A stretch of 64,000 nucleotides of DNA from Methylococcales bacterium (GCA_026399095.1 JAPLRP010000077.1:1-64000), one strand, 5' to 3'; shown: positions 49,095 to 58,527, counted from the first letter of the stretch. The notes: generated by a model from the letters alone, not told the origin. Numbers and translations are program-made.

Positions 49095-49850
49095 ATGCTA
49101 ATACTTGGGGTAGATATTGGTGGCTCAGGCATTAAAGGCGCTATTGTTGACACGGTCACAGGTGAATTGGTGACTGAACGTTACCGTGTAGAGACACCTC
49201 AACCCGCAACTCCGGATGCTATAGCAGTTAGTCTTGCACAGATAATTAGTCACTTTAATTGGAGTGGACTTGTGGGCTGTGGTTTTCCTGCAGCTATTTT
49301 GCACGGAGTACCAAGAACGGCAAGCAATATTTCACCTTCATTTATCGGAACTAATATCGATAAATTATTTTCAAGAGCTACGAAATGCCCTTGTTATTGC
49401 CTTAATGATGCAGACGCGGCCGGTATGGCAGAAATACACTTTGGCGCAGGAGTAGATCAATTTGGCGTAGTTTTGCTAATAACCATTGGCACGGGTTTGG
49501 GTACGGTTATTTTTAGTGATGGGAAATTATTGCCCAATACAGAATTAGGACACTTGCTTATGAAAAATGGAAAAACAGCAGAGCATTATGCATCGGATGC
49601 GACCCGAAAAAATAAGGGTCTTGGTTGGAAGCGCTGGGGTAAGCGCTTTAACAAATACCTTAATGTGATGGAAAAGCTGTTTTGGCCGGATTTAATAATT
49701 CTAGGCGGCGGTGCCAGTAATAGCTTTGTAAAGTTTAAATCGCAAATTACTATAGAAACACCGGTAAAGCCAGCTGCATTTTTAAACCAAGCGGGTATTG
49801 TTGGGGCTGCATTGTATGCCCAATCAAAAAATACCCTAACTGACACTTAA
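49095..49850 (+). CDS. ppgK: Polyphosphate glucokinase PpgK (ROK family)
   Basis: A 251-residue ROK kinase. The phosphate site is [11 protein letters not shown] (residues 5-15) and the second P-loop-like motif is ITIGTGLGT. The ELGH plus [21 protein letters not shown] segment is characteristic of polyP glucokinases, which phosphorylate glucose with polyphosphate or ATP. The canonical ROK zinc motif CxCGxxGC is absent, as expected for PpgK. A 54-nt gap with a weak hairpin and T-run (49846-49872) leads to the next gene. Confidence 0.88.
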   Translation: MLILGVDIGGSGIKGAIVDTVTGELVTERYRVETPQPATPDAIAVSLAQIISHFNWSGLVGCGFPAAILHGVPRTASNISPSFIGTNIDKLFSRATKCPCYCLNDADAAGMAEIHFGAGVDQFGVVLLITIGTGLGTVIFSDGKLLPNTELGHLLMKNGKTAEHYASDATRKNKGLGWKRWGKRFNKYLNVMEKLFWPDLIILGGGASNSFVKFKSQITIETPVKPAAFLNQAGIVGAALYAQSKNTLTDT

Positions 49851-49904
49851 ATAAGTATTTGAGCCTTTTTTTTGAGTTCCTGTCACACACACTAATTAAA
49901 TGCT

Positions 49905-50927
49905 ATGACTATCAAAACAAAATTACGTTGGGGTATTTTAGGGGCGGCCAGAATTAATGAGCGTTTATTACCTGCGATTGTTCAAGCATCAAATGCTAAA
50001 TTAGTTGCTGTTGCCAGTCGTCGCGAGGGTGCTGCAGTAAAAATAGTAGAGCAGTATGCTCCGCAACAACAGAATGTAAGAATGTACGATGATCTTGATG
50101 AGTTGTTGGCCGATACTGCTGTTGATGCGGTGTATGTTCCGCTTGCCAATCATGAGCACGTCAAGTGGGTATTGCGTGCAATAGAATGTGGCAAACACGT
50201 ACTGTGTGAGAAACCTATGGCACTGACCGTTGCTGATATTGAAGCTATTAAAGTTGCTGCAATTAAATATAAAGTTACTGTTATGGAAGGCTTTATGTAT
50301 CGGTTTCACCCTCAGCATACACGAGTGCAGGATTTGATTGCTTTAGGTACAATCGGAGAGATAAGGTCAGTGCGAGCCAGTTATTCTTTTATGATGCGCC
50401 CAGCGAGGATGTATCGTTTGATGGAAAATGTTGAGCGAGGTGGCGGCGCCATGTGGGATATCGGTTGTTATGCAATCCATTCTGCAAGGTTGTTTTTTGA
50501 CCAAGAGCCGGTAGCTGTGACAGCGATTGCCAAGTATGTTGATAGTGGTGCTGATATTGCGACTAGCGGAATTATTGATTTTGGTTTGGGTAGATACGCG
50601 CATTTTGATTTTAGTTTTGAGCGTGCCAGACGCTGTGAATATGAAATTGTCGGTACTAAAGGTGGTATTAAATGTCATGCTGTTTGGCAGCTGCCAGGTG
50701 ATGTCCCTGTTATTTCATGGTGGACGGAAGAGGGGCTGCAATGTGAAGAGCGTTTACCAATTGCTAATCATTTTCAGCTTGAAATTGAGCATTTTAGTGA
50801 TTGCGTGTTGAATAATAAAGAGCCGCTGTTGTCACTCGACGATGCTAAATCTAATTGCCAAGTAATTGTTGCTGCACTTAAATCTGCTGCGCAAGGACAA
50901 GTTGTTCAATTAGGCGGTAATAAATAA
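49905..50927 (+). CDS. Gfo/Idh/MocA family oxidoreductase
   Basis: A 340-residue NAD(P)-dependent dehydrogenase. The Rossmann start RWGILGAARINERLLPAI is followed by the catalytic EKPMALT motif and the C-terminal domain with GGGAMWDIGCYAIH, where the Asp/His proton shuttle sits. The family oxidises sugars, inositols and similar polyols; the sequence looks closest to D-xylose/glucose-fructose type members. The substrate is not readable. Neighbour ppgK suggests a sugar role. Confidence 0.88.
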   Translation: MTIKTKLRWGILGAARINERLLPAIVQASNAKLVAVASRREGAAVKIVEQYAPQQQNVRMYDDLDELLADTAVDAVYVPLANHEHVKWVLRAIECGKHVLCEKPMALTVADIEAIKVAAIKYKVTVMEGFMYRFHPQHTRVQDLIALGTIGEIRSVRASYSFMMRPARMYRLMENVERGGGAMWDIGCYAIHSARLFFDQEPVAVTAIAKYVDSGADIATSGIIDFGLGRYAHFDFSFERARRCEYEIVGTKGGIKCHAVWQLPGDVPVISWWTEEGLQCEERLPIANHFQLEIEHFSDCVLNNKEPLLSLDDAKSNCQVIVAALKSAAQGQVVQLGGNK

Positions 50928-51030
50928 TTTATTATAAGAAAATAAAAGTCAGACGAGTTGGAAATGTTATAAAATACAAAGTTTTGAATTTAAAGGCCGA
51001 GCTTTCGGCTAATAAAATAGTGGCCTATTT

Positions 51031-51483
51031 ATGCGATGTCCGTTTTGTGCGGCACAAGATACCCGAGTTCTTGATTCCAGATTAATAAGTGAAGGTGATC
51101 AGGTTCGTAGGAGACGGGAATGCAATGTTTGTAAAGAGCGTTTCACTACGTTTGAAATGGTTGAATTAATGATGCCTCGTATCATTAAACGCGATGGGAA
51201 TCGAGAGCCTTTCGAAGAGCACAAGCTACGTTCAGGTATGCTTAAAGCTCTTGAAAAAAGACCTGTTAGCAGTGATGCCATAGAGGCTTCAATCAATCGA
51301 ATAAAAAAAGAATTGATGGAAACAGGGGATAGAGAGATACCTGTGCAACAATTGGGTGAAAAAGTCATGAAAGAGTTAAGCTCTTTGGATCACGTCGCTT
51401 TTGTAAGGTTTGCCTCGGTATATCGAAGCTTTCAGGATGTGAGTGAGTTTACTGACATGATTCAAAACTTGCAAAAAAAATAA
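51031..51483 (+). CDS. nrdR: Transcriptional repressor NrdR
   Basis: A 150-residue regulator of ribonucleotide reductase genes. The N-terminal zinc ribbon is [15 protein letters not shown] and [16 protein letters not shown]; the ATP-cone domain follows ([13 protein letters not shown]...). It binds (d)ATP and NrdR boxes. It overlaps ribD by one base (TAATG at 51481-51485), the standard nrdR-rib arrangement. Confidence 0.96.
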   Translation: MRCPFCAAQDTRVLDSRLISEGDQVRRRRECNVCKERFTTFEMVELMMPRIIKRDGNREPFEEHKLRSGMLKALEKRPVSSDAIEASINRIKKELMETGDREIPVQQLGEKVMKELSSLDHVAFVRFASVYRSFQDVSEFTDMIQNLQKK

Positions 51484-52574
51484 TGATAGCCAGTCAGGAT
51501 GGCTTTTATATGGCCAGAGCAATTGAATTAGCTAAAAATGGCCGCTATACAACGGATCCAAATCCTCGCGTTGGTTGTGTTTTAGTGAGGGACGGTAACA
51601 TAATTGGAGAAGGGTGGCATTTTAAAGCAGGCTCTGGACACGCAGAAGTTGAAGCCTTAAAAAATTGCCCTGATGCTAATGGTGCAACCGCTTATGTTAC
51701 TTTAGAACCCTGCAGTCATTATGGCAAAACGCCGCCTTGTTGCGATGCCCTTATCAAAGCAGGGATTAATCGTGTAGTGATTGCCATGCAAGATCCTAAT
51801 CCATTGGTGTCCGGTCGTGGACTTGAAAAACTTAAAGAAGCGGGTTGTGAAGTAAGCTGCGGCGTTTTAGAGGAAGATGCTCAGCATTTAAATCGTGGCT
51901 TTATTAAAAGAATGATGGCAAATCGTCCTTTTGTAAGGAGCAAGTTGGCAATGAGTCTTGATGGTCGTACAGCAATGGCATCCGGAGAAAGTAAATGGAT
52001 CACTTCAGCAGAGGCTAGAGTTGATGTGCATCGCTTAAGAGCAGAAAGTTCGGCAATTTTGACGGGTATAAATACGGTGTTGGCAGATGACCCTTCTTTA
52101 AATGCCAGAGTTGCTTGGGATGTGTTGCAGCCCATTAGAGTTGTTCTTGATTCCAAACTCAACATGCCGGTTGATGCGCAGATGGTTAAGCTGCAAGGAC
52201 GTAGCCTTGTTTTGACCTGCTCTGAGGATCAGGAAAAGATTCATGCTTTGCGGGAAGTTGGCTTTGAAGTTTATACGCTGGCTAAAAAAAATGAGAGACT
52301 TGATTTACATGCTGTAATGGACTTTTTGGCTAAGCAACAAATTAATGAATTACTGATTGAGGCTGGATCAGTGCTAAACGGTGCATTGTTAGCAGAAAAT
52401 TTAGTCGATGAATGGGTGGTTTACATAGCACCTTGTATTTTGGGTGATCAGGGTAGAGGACTATTTGTCGTACCAGACTTAAAAAACATCGCTGATAAAA
52501 AAAAGTTTACGTTGCGTGATGTCAGGCAGGTTGGGTCAGATTTGAAATTAACATTGTCGCAGGAGTGCTTTTGA
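51483..52574 (+). CDS. ribD: Bifunctional riboflavin deaminase/reductase RibD
   Basis: A 363-residue enzyme for the second and third steps from GTP. The N-terminal deaminase has the zinc motif HAE (53-55) and PCSHYGKTPPCC with Cys77 and Cys86. The C-terminal reductase (from about 148) starts KLAMSLDGRTAMASGESKWI. It overlaps nrdR by 1 nt and leads into ribE after 43 nt. Confidence 0.96.
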   Translation: MIASQDGFYMARAIELAKNGRYTTDPNPRVGCVLVRDGNIIGEGWHFKAGSGHAEVEALKNCPDANGATAYVTLEPCSHYGKTPPCCDALIKAGINRVVIAMQDPNPLVSGRGLEKLKEAGCEVSCGVLEEDAQHLNRGFIKRMMANRPFVRSKLAMSLDGRTAMASGESKWITSAEARVDVHRLRAESSAILTGINTVLADDPSLNARVAWDVLQPIRVVLDSKLNMPVDAQMVKLQGRSLVLTCSEDQEKIHALREVGFEVYTLAKKNERLDLHAVMDFLAKQQINELLIEAGSVLNGALLAENLVDEWVVYIAPCILGDQGRGLFVVPDLKNIADKKKFTLRDVRQVGSDLKLTLSQECF

Positions 52575-52617
52575 CGAGTTTAAAATTACTTCTCCATCAG
52601 AGTTTTAAAGGGGTTTA

Positions 52618-53274
52618 ATGTTTACAGGTATTATTCTGGCTATTGGTAAAATAGCTGCAGTCGAGCGTAAAACAGGGGATTGTCGTTTAAAGATAGATAC
52701 GGGTAAATTATCATTAGTGGATGTTGCCTTGGGTGATAGTATTGCAGTTAATGGTGTATGCTTAACGGCTGTAGAATTGGATGCTCACTATTTTTGTGCG
52801 GATGTTTCCAATGAAACTTTATCCAGAACTATCTTAAGTAATGCAACAACCGGAACAGCCGTAAATTTGGAACTGGCTTTAACGCCTGCAACTCGAATGG
52901 GCGGACATATTGTCAGTGGTCATGTTGACGGTATTGGTCAAGTTATTGAAAAGAAGGCTGATGGGAGGTCTATTCGTTTTACTTTTAAGGCACCGGATAA
53001 TCTGGCTAAGTATATTGCAGAAAAAGGCTCTATCTGTATTAACGGCATTAGTCTGACGGTTAACGAAGTTAATGGGGCTAGATTCAGTGTTAATATTGTT
53101 CCGTATACTTTAAAAGATACGACACTGGGCGAAGCGACAGTCGGCACAAAAGTTAATCTTGAAGTAGATTTGTTGGCGCGTTATATGGAGCGTTTAATGC
53201 TGGGCGAAGCGGCAGCTCATCATCAGGGCGGCATTACAGAAGAATTATTGCAAAAGAGTGGATTTTTTGGTTAA
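52618..53274 (+). CDS. ribE: Riboflavin synthase alpha subunit
   Basis: A 218-residue protein with two lumazine-binding repeats: MFTGIILAIGKI at the start and a second beginning at about residue 98 (MGGHIVSGHVDGIG). The first repeat carries the SIAVNGVCLTAVE motif and the second SICINGISLTVNE. It dismutates lumazine to riboflavin. It overlaps ribBX by one base (TTAATG at 53272-53277). No FMN riboswitch precedes this gene group. Confidence 0.95.
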   Translation: MFTGIILAIGKIAAVERKTGDCRLKIDTGKLSLVDVALGDSIAVNGVCLTAVELDAHYFCADVSNETLSRTILSNATTGTAVNLELALTPATRMGGHIVSGHVDGIGQVIEKKADGRSIRFTFKAPDNLAKYIAEKGSICINGISLTVNEVNGARFSVNIVPYTLKDTTLGEATVGTKVNLEVDLLARYMERLMLGEAAAHHQGGITEELLQKSGFFG

Positions 53275-54380
53275 TGAATACAATTGAAGAAATTATAGAC
53301 GATTTACGTCAAGGTAAAATGGTTATCATTATGGATGATGAAGACCGTGAAAACGAAGGTGACTTGTTAATGGCAGCCGCTTTTACCCGCTCGGAAGATA
53401 TTAATTTTATGGCTCGTTACGGTCGTGGTTTGATTTGTTTAACTTTAACCAGTGAGCGTTGTCAGCAGTTACGTTTACCATTAATGGTTAATGAAAATAA
53501 AACTGCACATTCTACCAATTTTACTGTCTCTATCGAAGCGGCAACGGGAGTAACTACCGGTATTTCCGCAGCCGATAGAGCACGCACTGTTCAATGTGCA
53601 GTAGCACCGGATGCAAGCGCGGATGATTTGGTTCAGCCCGGGCATATATTCCCGTTAATGGCTAATCCGGGGGGGGTCTTACGACGTGCTGGTCACACTG
53701 AAGCGGGTTGTGATCTTGCTAAATTAGCGGGTGTAGATCCCTCAGCGGTTATCGTAGAAATCCTTAATGAAGACGGTAGTATGGCAAGACGTCCTGATTT
53801 AGAGGTCTTTGCAGAGCAGCACAAGCTAAAAATGGGGACTATCGCTGATTTAATTCATTATCGTATTCAGCATGAAAATACGTTGGAACGCATCAGTGTA
53901 TGTTTGTATCCTACTGAATTTGGCGAGTTTCGACTCTATGCGTATCAAGACAAAAACGATAATAACCTGCATCTGGCGTTGGTCATGGGTCAGGTTTCAG
54001 ATGGAGAGCCGGTTTTAGTGCGCGTTCATGCGCGTAATTTGTTGGATGATGTATTTTCCTCTAAACGAAATGATTCCAGTGTTTCAATTCGAACCGCCAT
54101 GCAAAAAATTGCTGAAGAAGGTCGTGGTGTTTTAGTTATCATCAGACAAAGTGAAGATAATAAATCACTAGCAGAACTGATTCATCGTTATCAACTTGAA
54201 GATAATGGCATTACCAGTGCTGTAAATATCCAAGAGGCAGCAGCGGATTGGCGTATGACCGGTACCGGCTCAAGAATATTGGCTGATTTGGGTGTGCATA
54301 AATTAAAAGTGCTAGGAACTCATAAAAAATATGTCGGTTTGTCGGGGTTCGATCTCGAAGTCTCTGAGCATGTGGTTTGA
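53274..54380 (+). CDS. ribBX: 3,4-dihydroxy-2-butanone-4-phosphate synthase with degenerate cyclohydrolase II domain (RibBX-like)
   Basis: A 368-residue protein. The N-terminal DHBP synthase (1-200) is intact: DDEDRENEGD (21-30), THSTNFTVSI-like block and HIFPL...GGVLRRAGHTEA. The C-terminal 165 residues align in order with GTP cyclohydrolase II, but the three zinc cysteines are missing: where the family reads HSECLTGDVFGS-RCDC the protein has VHARNLLDDVFSSKRNDS. A working GCH II is therefore unlikely. Proteobacterial proteins of this kind have been called RibBX. An active ribA should exist elsewhere. Confidence 0.9.
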   Translation: MNTIEEIIDDLRQGKMVIIMDDEDRENEGDLLMAAAFTRSEDINFMARYGRGLICLTLTSERCQQLRLPLMVNENKTAHSTNFTVSIEAATGVTTGISAADRARTVQCAVAPDASADDLVQPGHIFPLMANPGGVLRRAGHTEAGCDLAKLAGVDPSAVIVEILNEDGSMARRPDLEVFAEQHKLKMGTIADLIHYRIQHENTLERISVCLYPTEFGEFRLYAYQDKNDNNLHLALVMGQVSDGEPVLVRVHARNLLDDVFSSKRNDSSVSIRTAMQKIAEEGRGVLVIIRQSEDNKSLAELIHRYQLEDNGITSAVNIQEAAADWRMTGTGSRILADLGVHKLKVLGTHKKYVGLSGFDLEVSEHVV

Positions 54381-54442
54381 ATGACACATAAGTTAGGTTG
54401 TCATTAAAAATTGAATTTTCGTAATTAATGTAGAGAAATAGT

Positions 54443-54922
54443 ATGTCAACTATAAAAACCTTCGAAGGCAATTTATTGGTACAAGGCGGTAAATTTTGTA
54501 TTGTAGCATCCCGGTTTAACAGTTTTATTGTTGAGCAGTTAGAGGCTGGTGCAATTGATGCCTTGGTTCGTCACGGCGCCGATAGAGACAATATACATCT
54601 TGTTAAAGCCCCTGGTGCGTTCGAGTTACCTATGGTGGTGCAACGTATAGCAGCAGCCAATAAATATGATGCGATAATCGCAGTTGGGGCAGTGATTCGA
54701 GGAGGTACACCACATTTTGAATATGTTGCGGGTGAATGTGTAAAAGGTCTTGCGCAAGTTTCCCTGCAATATAATGTACCGGTAAGTTTTGGCGTTTTAA
54801 CGGTTGATTCAATTGAGCAGGCAATAGAGCGAGCCGGGACAAAAGCGGGTAATAAAGGTGCAGAAGCGGCAATGTCAGCCATCGAGATGGTCAGTTTATT
54901 TAACAATCTGGAAGCCGAATGA
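54443..54922 (+). CDS. ribH: 6,7-dimethyl-8-ribityllumazine synthase RibH
   Basis: A 159-residue lumazine synthase. Motifs are ARFN-like [15 protein letters not shown], the [12 protein letters not shown] substrate loop, [15 protein letters not shown] with the His, and [10 protein letters not shown]. It condenses the products of RibD/phosphatase and RibBX. The 3' end overlaps nusB by 4 nt (ATGA at 54919-54922). Confidence 0.96.
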   Translation: MSTIKTFEGNLLVQGGKFCIVASRFNSFIVEQLEAGAIDALVRHGADRDNIHLVKAPGAFELPMVVQRIAAANKYDAIIAVGAVIRGGTPHFEYVAGECVKGLAQVSLQYNVPVSFGVLTVDSIEQAIERAGTKAGNKGAEAAMSAIEMVSLFNNLEAE

Positions 54923-55380
54923 GTCAAGCACGAACTAATGCCCGCAAAGCAGCTGTCCAAGCCTTATATCAATGGCAGATGACAGGGCAGAGTCTTGTTG
55001 AAATTGAACGGCAGTTTCTTGAAGAAGAGCGTCTTAAAGATGCCCAAAAAAGCTACTTTACTGAGCTTTTTCATGGCGTGCCTAAAAACTTGGGTGTTAT
55101 AGATGAAACCTTGACTGAATTTGTAGATCGTCCGGTTGACATGATTGATCCCGTTGAGCGGGCTATATTGAGAATAGGGGCTTATGAATTGCTTAATCGC
55201 TTGGATATGCCTTATCGGGTTGTTTTAAATGAAGCTATTAATCTTGCCAAGTACTTTGGTGCTGATGGTAGTCATAAATATGTTAACGGCATATTAGATA
55301 AAATAGCCCAGCAAAAACGGGCGGTTGAAATTAAAAGTAAAGTGTCAGTGGAAAGGCCAAAGGCGCAGGGTGGAAGGTAA
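54919..55380 (+). CDS. nusB: Transcription antitermination factor NusB
   Basis: A 153-residue all-helical NusB starting [22 protein letters not shown]. The later block [15 protein letters not shown] and [29 protein letters not shown] is the family core. It binds boxA RNA with NusE for rRNA antitermination. It follows ribH directly, as in most gammaproteobacteria. Confidence 0.95.
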   Translation: MSQARTNARKAAVQALYQWQMTGQSLVEIERQFLEEERLKDAQKSYFTELFHGVPKNLGVIDETLTEFVDRPVDMIDPVERAILRIGAYELLNRLDMPYRVVLNEAINLAKYFGADGSHKYVNGILDKIAQQKRAVEIKSKVSVERPKAQGGR

Positions 55381-55423
55381 AGCGCTTTGAAGCCTTTTTA
55401 ATTTTGAACTTTAAATCATTCTT

Positions 55424-56359
55424 ATGTCTATAGCTGAGTTTTCTCTTATTGAGCGTTATTTTACCCGGCAGGTGGTAGGAAATGATTCAACTAAATTAAG
55501 TATTGGTGATGACTGTGCTTTATTATCATTGCCTGAGGGTTATGAACTTGCTGTAACCACTGATACCATGGTCGAAAATGTTCATTTTTTTGCAGATGCA
55601 AATCCAGAACTACTGGGACATAAATTACTGGCTGTTAATTTAAGTGATTTGGCCAGTATGGGCGCAAAGCCAGTATCGGTTTTGCTGGCTTTAACACTGC
55701 CAACGGTTGATGAAATTTGGTTGGCAGCATTTTCAAAAGGATTTTTAAGTCTGGCAGAACTGCATTTAGTGGATTTGATTGGTGGGGATACAACCTCTGG
55801 CCCCTTAACATTGACGGTTCAAGCTATGGGTTTGGTACCAAAGGGTAAGGCACTTTTGCGTTCAAGTGCAAAACCGGGTGATTTTATTTATCTAACGGGT
55901 TCATTAGGTGATGCCGGGTTGGGCTTAAAAATCAAACAAGGTTATTCTTGCAGTAATCCTGAAGCAGCACTTCAACGGTTTAATAAACCTAATCCGCAGA
56001 TTAATGCGGGAATGGCTTTGCTGGATATTGCCAATGCTTGTATAGATATTTCTGACGGCTTGACTGCTGACTTGGGACATATACTTGAGCGCAGTCATGT
56101 TGGCGCTTGTCTTGATTGGGATAAGTTGCCGCTAGCTGATGCTGTTGTTGATTATATCAACGATACCGGTGACTGGGCTATGCCACTTGTTGCTGGCGAT
56201 GATTACGAATTGTGTTTTACAGTAAGTCCCGAAAAAGCATCCCGGTTAACTATTAATTGCACACAGATTGGCGTCATTGAATCGACCCTGGGTTTACGCT
56301 TATATAAATCAGGTAATCTTCAACCCTTAAATAGTAAAGGATATGAGCATTTTTCTTAA
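55424..56359 (+). CDS. thiL: Thiamin-monophosphate kinase ThiL
   Basis: A 311-residue AIRS-fold kinase making TPP. It starts EFSLIERYF; the Mg/ATP motifs are SIGDDCALL and VTTDTMVENVHF, then DLASMGAKP, LIGGDTTSGPL and GDDYELCFTV. Its 3' end overlaps pgpA by 17 nt. With the riboswitch-controlled thiC it gives two steps of thiamin synthesis in the window. Confidence 0.95.
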   Translation: MSIAEFSLIERYFTRQVVGNDSTKLSIGDDCALLSLPEGYELAVTTDTMVENVHFFADANPELLGHKLLAVNLSDLASMGAKPVSVLLALTLPTVDEIWLAAFSKGFLSLAELHLVDLIGGDTTSGPLTLTVQAMGLVPKGKALLRSSAKPGDFIYLTGSLGDAGLGLKIKQGYSCSNPEAALQRFNKPNPQINAGMALLDIANACIDISDGLTADLGHILERSHVGACLDWDKLPLADAVVDYINDTGDWAMPLVAGDDYELCFTVSPEKASRLTINCTQIGVIESTLGLRLYKSGNLQPLNSKGYEHFS

Positions 56360-56858
56360 CAGTCATTACGGAAAAAACAAACTAACACCTCGGCAAATTC
56401 TTTCTAATCCTATTTTGTTTCTGGCTTTTGGATTTGGTTCCGGGTTGGCAAAAAAAGCACCGGGTACAATGGGTACTTTAGCGGCAATTCCTGTGTATTG
56501 GTTGTTTGCACAAACCAATATGTTGATTTATAGCCTGCTTACTGTTGTTGCCACTATAAGTGGTATTTGGATTTGTGGAATAGCGGCAGATAAGTTAGCT
56601 GAACATGATTTTGGTGGTATTGTTTGGGATGAAATTGCAGGTTATTTAATAACTATGTGGTTAGTTCCTCTTACTTGGCAAACCATGTTGGTTGGTTTTT
56701 TGTTGTTTAGATTTTTTGATATTTTAAAGCCATGGCCAATTAAATGGCTGGACCAGCAAGTTCACGGTGGTTTTGGCATTATGATTGATGATGTCTTGGC
56801 CGCTTTGTTTGCCGGTGGCTTATTATTTGTAATGGTTAATCTTGGTTGGGTAGGTTAA
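56343..56858 (+). CDS. pgpA: Phosphatidylglycerophosphatase A
   Basis: A 171-residue membrane protein with about four helices. The PgpA signature GLAKKAPGTMGTLAAIP is near residue 37, and DEIAGYLITMW and LDQQVHGGFGIMIDDVLAAL follow, with the acidic residues expected for catalysis. It dephosphorylates phosphatidylglycerol phosphate. It ends the nrdR-rib-nusB-thiL-pgpA block, and a 480-nt spacer follows. Confidence 0.93.
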   Translation: MSIFLNSHYGKNKLTPRQILSNPILFLAFGFGSGLAKKAPGTMGTLAAIPVYWLFAQTNMLIYSLLTVVATISGIWICGIAADKLAEHDFGGIVWDEIAGYLITMWLVPLTWQTMLVGFLLFRFFDILKPWPIKWLDQQVHGGFGIMIDDVLAALFAGGLLFVMVNLGWVG

Positions 56859-57112
56859 TTCCCTCATCTTGGTTTTTACCTTAAAACAGCTTTTATAGAA
56901 ATTTATGCCACCTAATCTTAGTGGCTTACTTAAATTTACCCCATAGTCGTTTTTTAAATCAAAAAACATTCAATCCCCAATCCCCCCCCAAAAATATTCT
57001 GCCTTGCAGAAATACTTAATAATTTTACAGGTTACATGATGTTATAGTTTTTTTAGCACATATTAAAAAAACCAAGCAATAATTAATAGTATTTCATACC
57101 GAGGAAGGATGA
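56859..57112 (+). other. Left part of the spacer before the sulfide-oxidation genes
   Basis: The full pgpA-pdo spacer is 480 nt. This part has no gene. A run of eight C occurs near 56980-56990 inside CAATCCCCAATCC-type sequence, and the remainder is AT-rich. The dyads and sigma-54 promoter described separately lie to the right. Confidence 0.4.
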
Positions 57113-57177
57113 GACATTATGTTTCACTGAAACATGATGTCTTCGGGCAATACTTCAGTATGAAACATCATGTTTTA
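57113..57177 (+). promoter_or_regulatory. Palindromic upstream activator candidates
   Basis: GACATTATGTTTCA (57113-57126) and TGAAACATGATGTC (57128-57141) form a 14-bp inverted repeat around one C with a single mismatch; its core ATGTTTCA-C-TGAAACAT is perfect. A third TGAAACAT (57161-57168) is followed by C and ATGTTTTA, a degenerate partner. Outer CATAC/GTATG arms (about 57096 and 57157) add more symmetry. The dyads are 85-140 bp before the sigma-54 promoter, the usual place for an enhancer-binding protein. Confidence 0.65.
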
Positions 57178-57240
57178 ATAATAGATTATTATAATTTTAA
57201 ATATATTATATAAAACAATAAGTTAATTTTTTATGAGTTA

Positions 57241-57256
57241 TGGCACAGGCTTTGCT
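57241..57256 (+). promoter_or_regulatory. Sigma-54 (-24/-12) promoter of the sulfide-oxidation genes
   Basis: TGGCACAGGCTTTGCT matches the sigma-54 consensus TGGCACrNNNNTTGCW at every fixed position, with exactly 12 nt from the GG of -24 to the GC of -12. It lies 83 nt before the ATG of the persulfide dioxygenase gene on the same strand, with dyads further upstream. Transcription would start near 57267. Confidence 0.8.
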
Positions 57257-57338
57257 TTTATATTAATTAAAAGCACATTATTTTCAGACGCTGAGTATGA
57301 AAATCTAATCAATTAAAAGCACTATTTGGAGAGACTTA

Positions 57339-58424
57339 ATGATATTTAAACAATTATTTGACGCAGAAACTTGGACTTATACTTACTTAATTGCTGATTC
57401 GATCAGTAAAGAAGCGATTTTTATTGATCCTGTTAATACACATATTGATGACTATATTGCCTTACTGGAAGCGAATGGCTTACAGCTTAAATACTCATTG
57501 GAAACACATGTTCATGCCGATCATATCACGGCAAGTGGCTTGTTACGTCAGCGCTTGGGCGCGCAAACAGCTGTTAGCCAACTGTGTGGCGCTGAAACAG
57601 CTGATGTTCAGATCCAAGATGGCGATATCTTTACTTTAGGCTCCACTGAGCAGCTTAAAGTAATTGCTACGCCAGGACATACTCGAGGCAGTATTTCTTT
57701 TTTATGGCATGATAGAGTTTTTACAGGTGATTCTTTATTCGTTGGTGGTTGTGGCCGTACCGATTTTCAAGGCGGTGATCCAGGTGCTCTTTACGATTGT
57801 ATCACGCAACGGTTGTTTACCTTGCCTGATGAAACACTGGTCTATCCTGGTCATGATTATCAAGGGCGGTGGGTTAGTAGTATCAAACAGGAGCGAACTA
57901 GCAACCCCCGCTTGACTGGGAAAACACGTGAAGAGTTTATTGTAATTATGAATAATCTTAATTTACCAAAACCACGTTTAATTGATGAAGCTGTACCTGC
58001 CAATCGTTATTGTGGTTTGGATGAAAATGAGCGTCAGGATGCAGTTGCGTTAAGAGATACTTCACGTCCTGTTCGCAGTGAACTCAGCCCTCAAGATTTG
58101 GTGGCTGAGGCAAAAAAACAGATTACTGAAGTGACAGTGCTTACGGCTAAACAACTACTTGCAGAAGGCAATATTGTATTGGTTGATACTCGTGAAGAGA
58201 GCGAATATGCAGCGGGACATATTGATAATGCATTGTTGCTACCTCGTGGTGTTTTGGAATTTAAAATTGGCAACAGTCCTGAATTATCTGACAAATCCAA
58301 AGCAGTATTGATTTATTGCCGTACTGGCGGTCGCTCTGCATTGGCAGCACATACCCTGCAGCAATTGGGTTATAAAAATGTACTGTCTATGGCTGGTGGC
58401 TTTGATGCTTGGCAAAAAGCATGA
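57339..58424 (+). CDS. Persulfide dioxygenase-rhodanese fusion protein
   Basis: A 361-residue two-domain enzyme. The N-terminal metallo-beta-lactamase domain (1-240) is of the ETHE1/persulfide-dioxygenase type: metal motif THVHADH (His57, His59, Asp61, His62), ATPGHTRGS, FTGDSLFVGGCGRTDFQGG and YPGHDYQGR. The C-terminal rhodanese (about 262-361) has the active Cys327 in YCRTGGRSA. Such fusions oxidise glutathione or other persulfide to sulfite and shuttle sulfur. An excellent GGAGAG site precedes the ATG. It is first in a likely operon with sqr and sulP. Confidence 0.92.
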   Translation: MIFKQLFDAETWTYTYLIADSISKEAIFIDPVNTHIDDYIALLEANGLQLKYSLETHVHADHITASGLLRQRLGAQTAVSQLCGAETADVQIQDGDIFTLGSTEQLKVIATPGHTRGSISFLWHDRVFTGDSLFVGGCGRTDFQGGDPGALYDCITQRLFTLPDETLVYPGHDYQGRWVSSIKQERTSNPRLTGKTREEFIVIMNNLNLPKPRLIDEAVPANRYCGLDENERQDAVALRDTSRPVRSELSPQDLVAEAKKQITEVTVLTAKQLLAEGNIVLVDTREESEYAAGHIDNALLLPRGVLEFKIGNSPELSDKSKAVLIYCRTGGRSALAAHTLQQLGYKNVLSMAGGFDAWQKA

Positions 58425-58527
58425 GTGTAAAAATGCAAGGTATTAGTTAAACTGGAACGGGTTGCAGAATATAATTTTGTTTATTGCAATCTTCAATAAA
58501 TAATTAAAATAATAACTGGAGGAAATT

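Noticed and set aside
52575-53273. FMN riboswitch before the rib genes
   Set aside because: The RFN consensus (AGGGGC..., GGATTCCCGACC-like and CGGCGGT boxes) was looked for between 51000 and 53300 and not seen.
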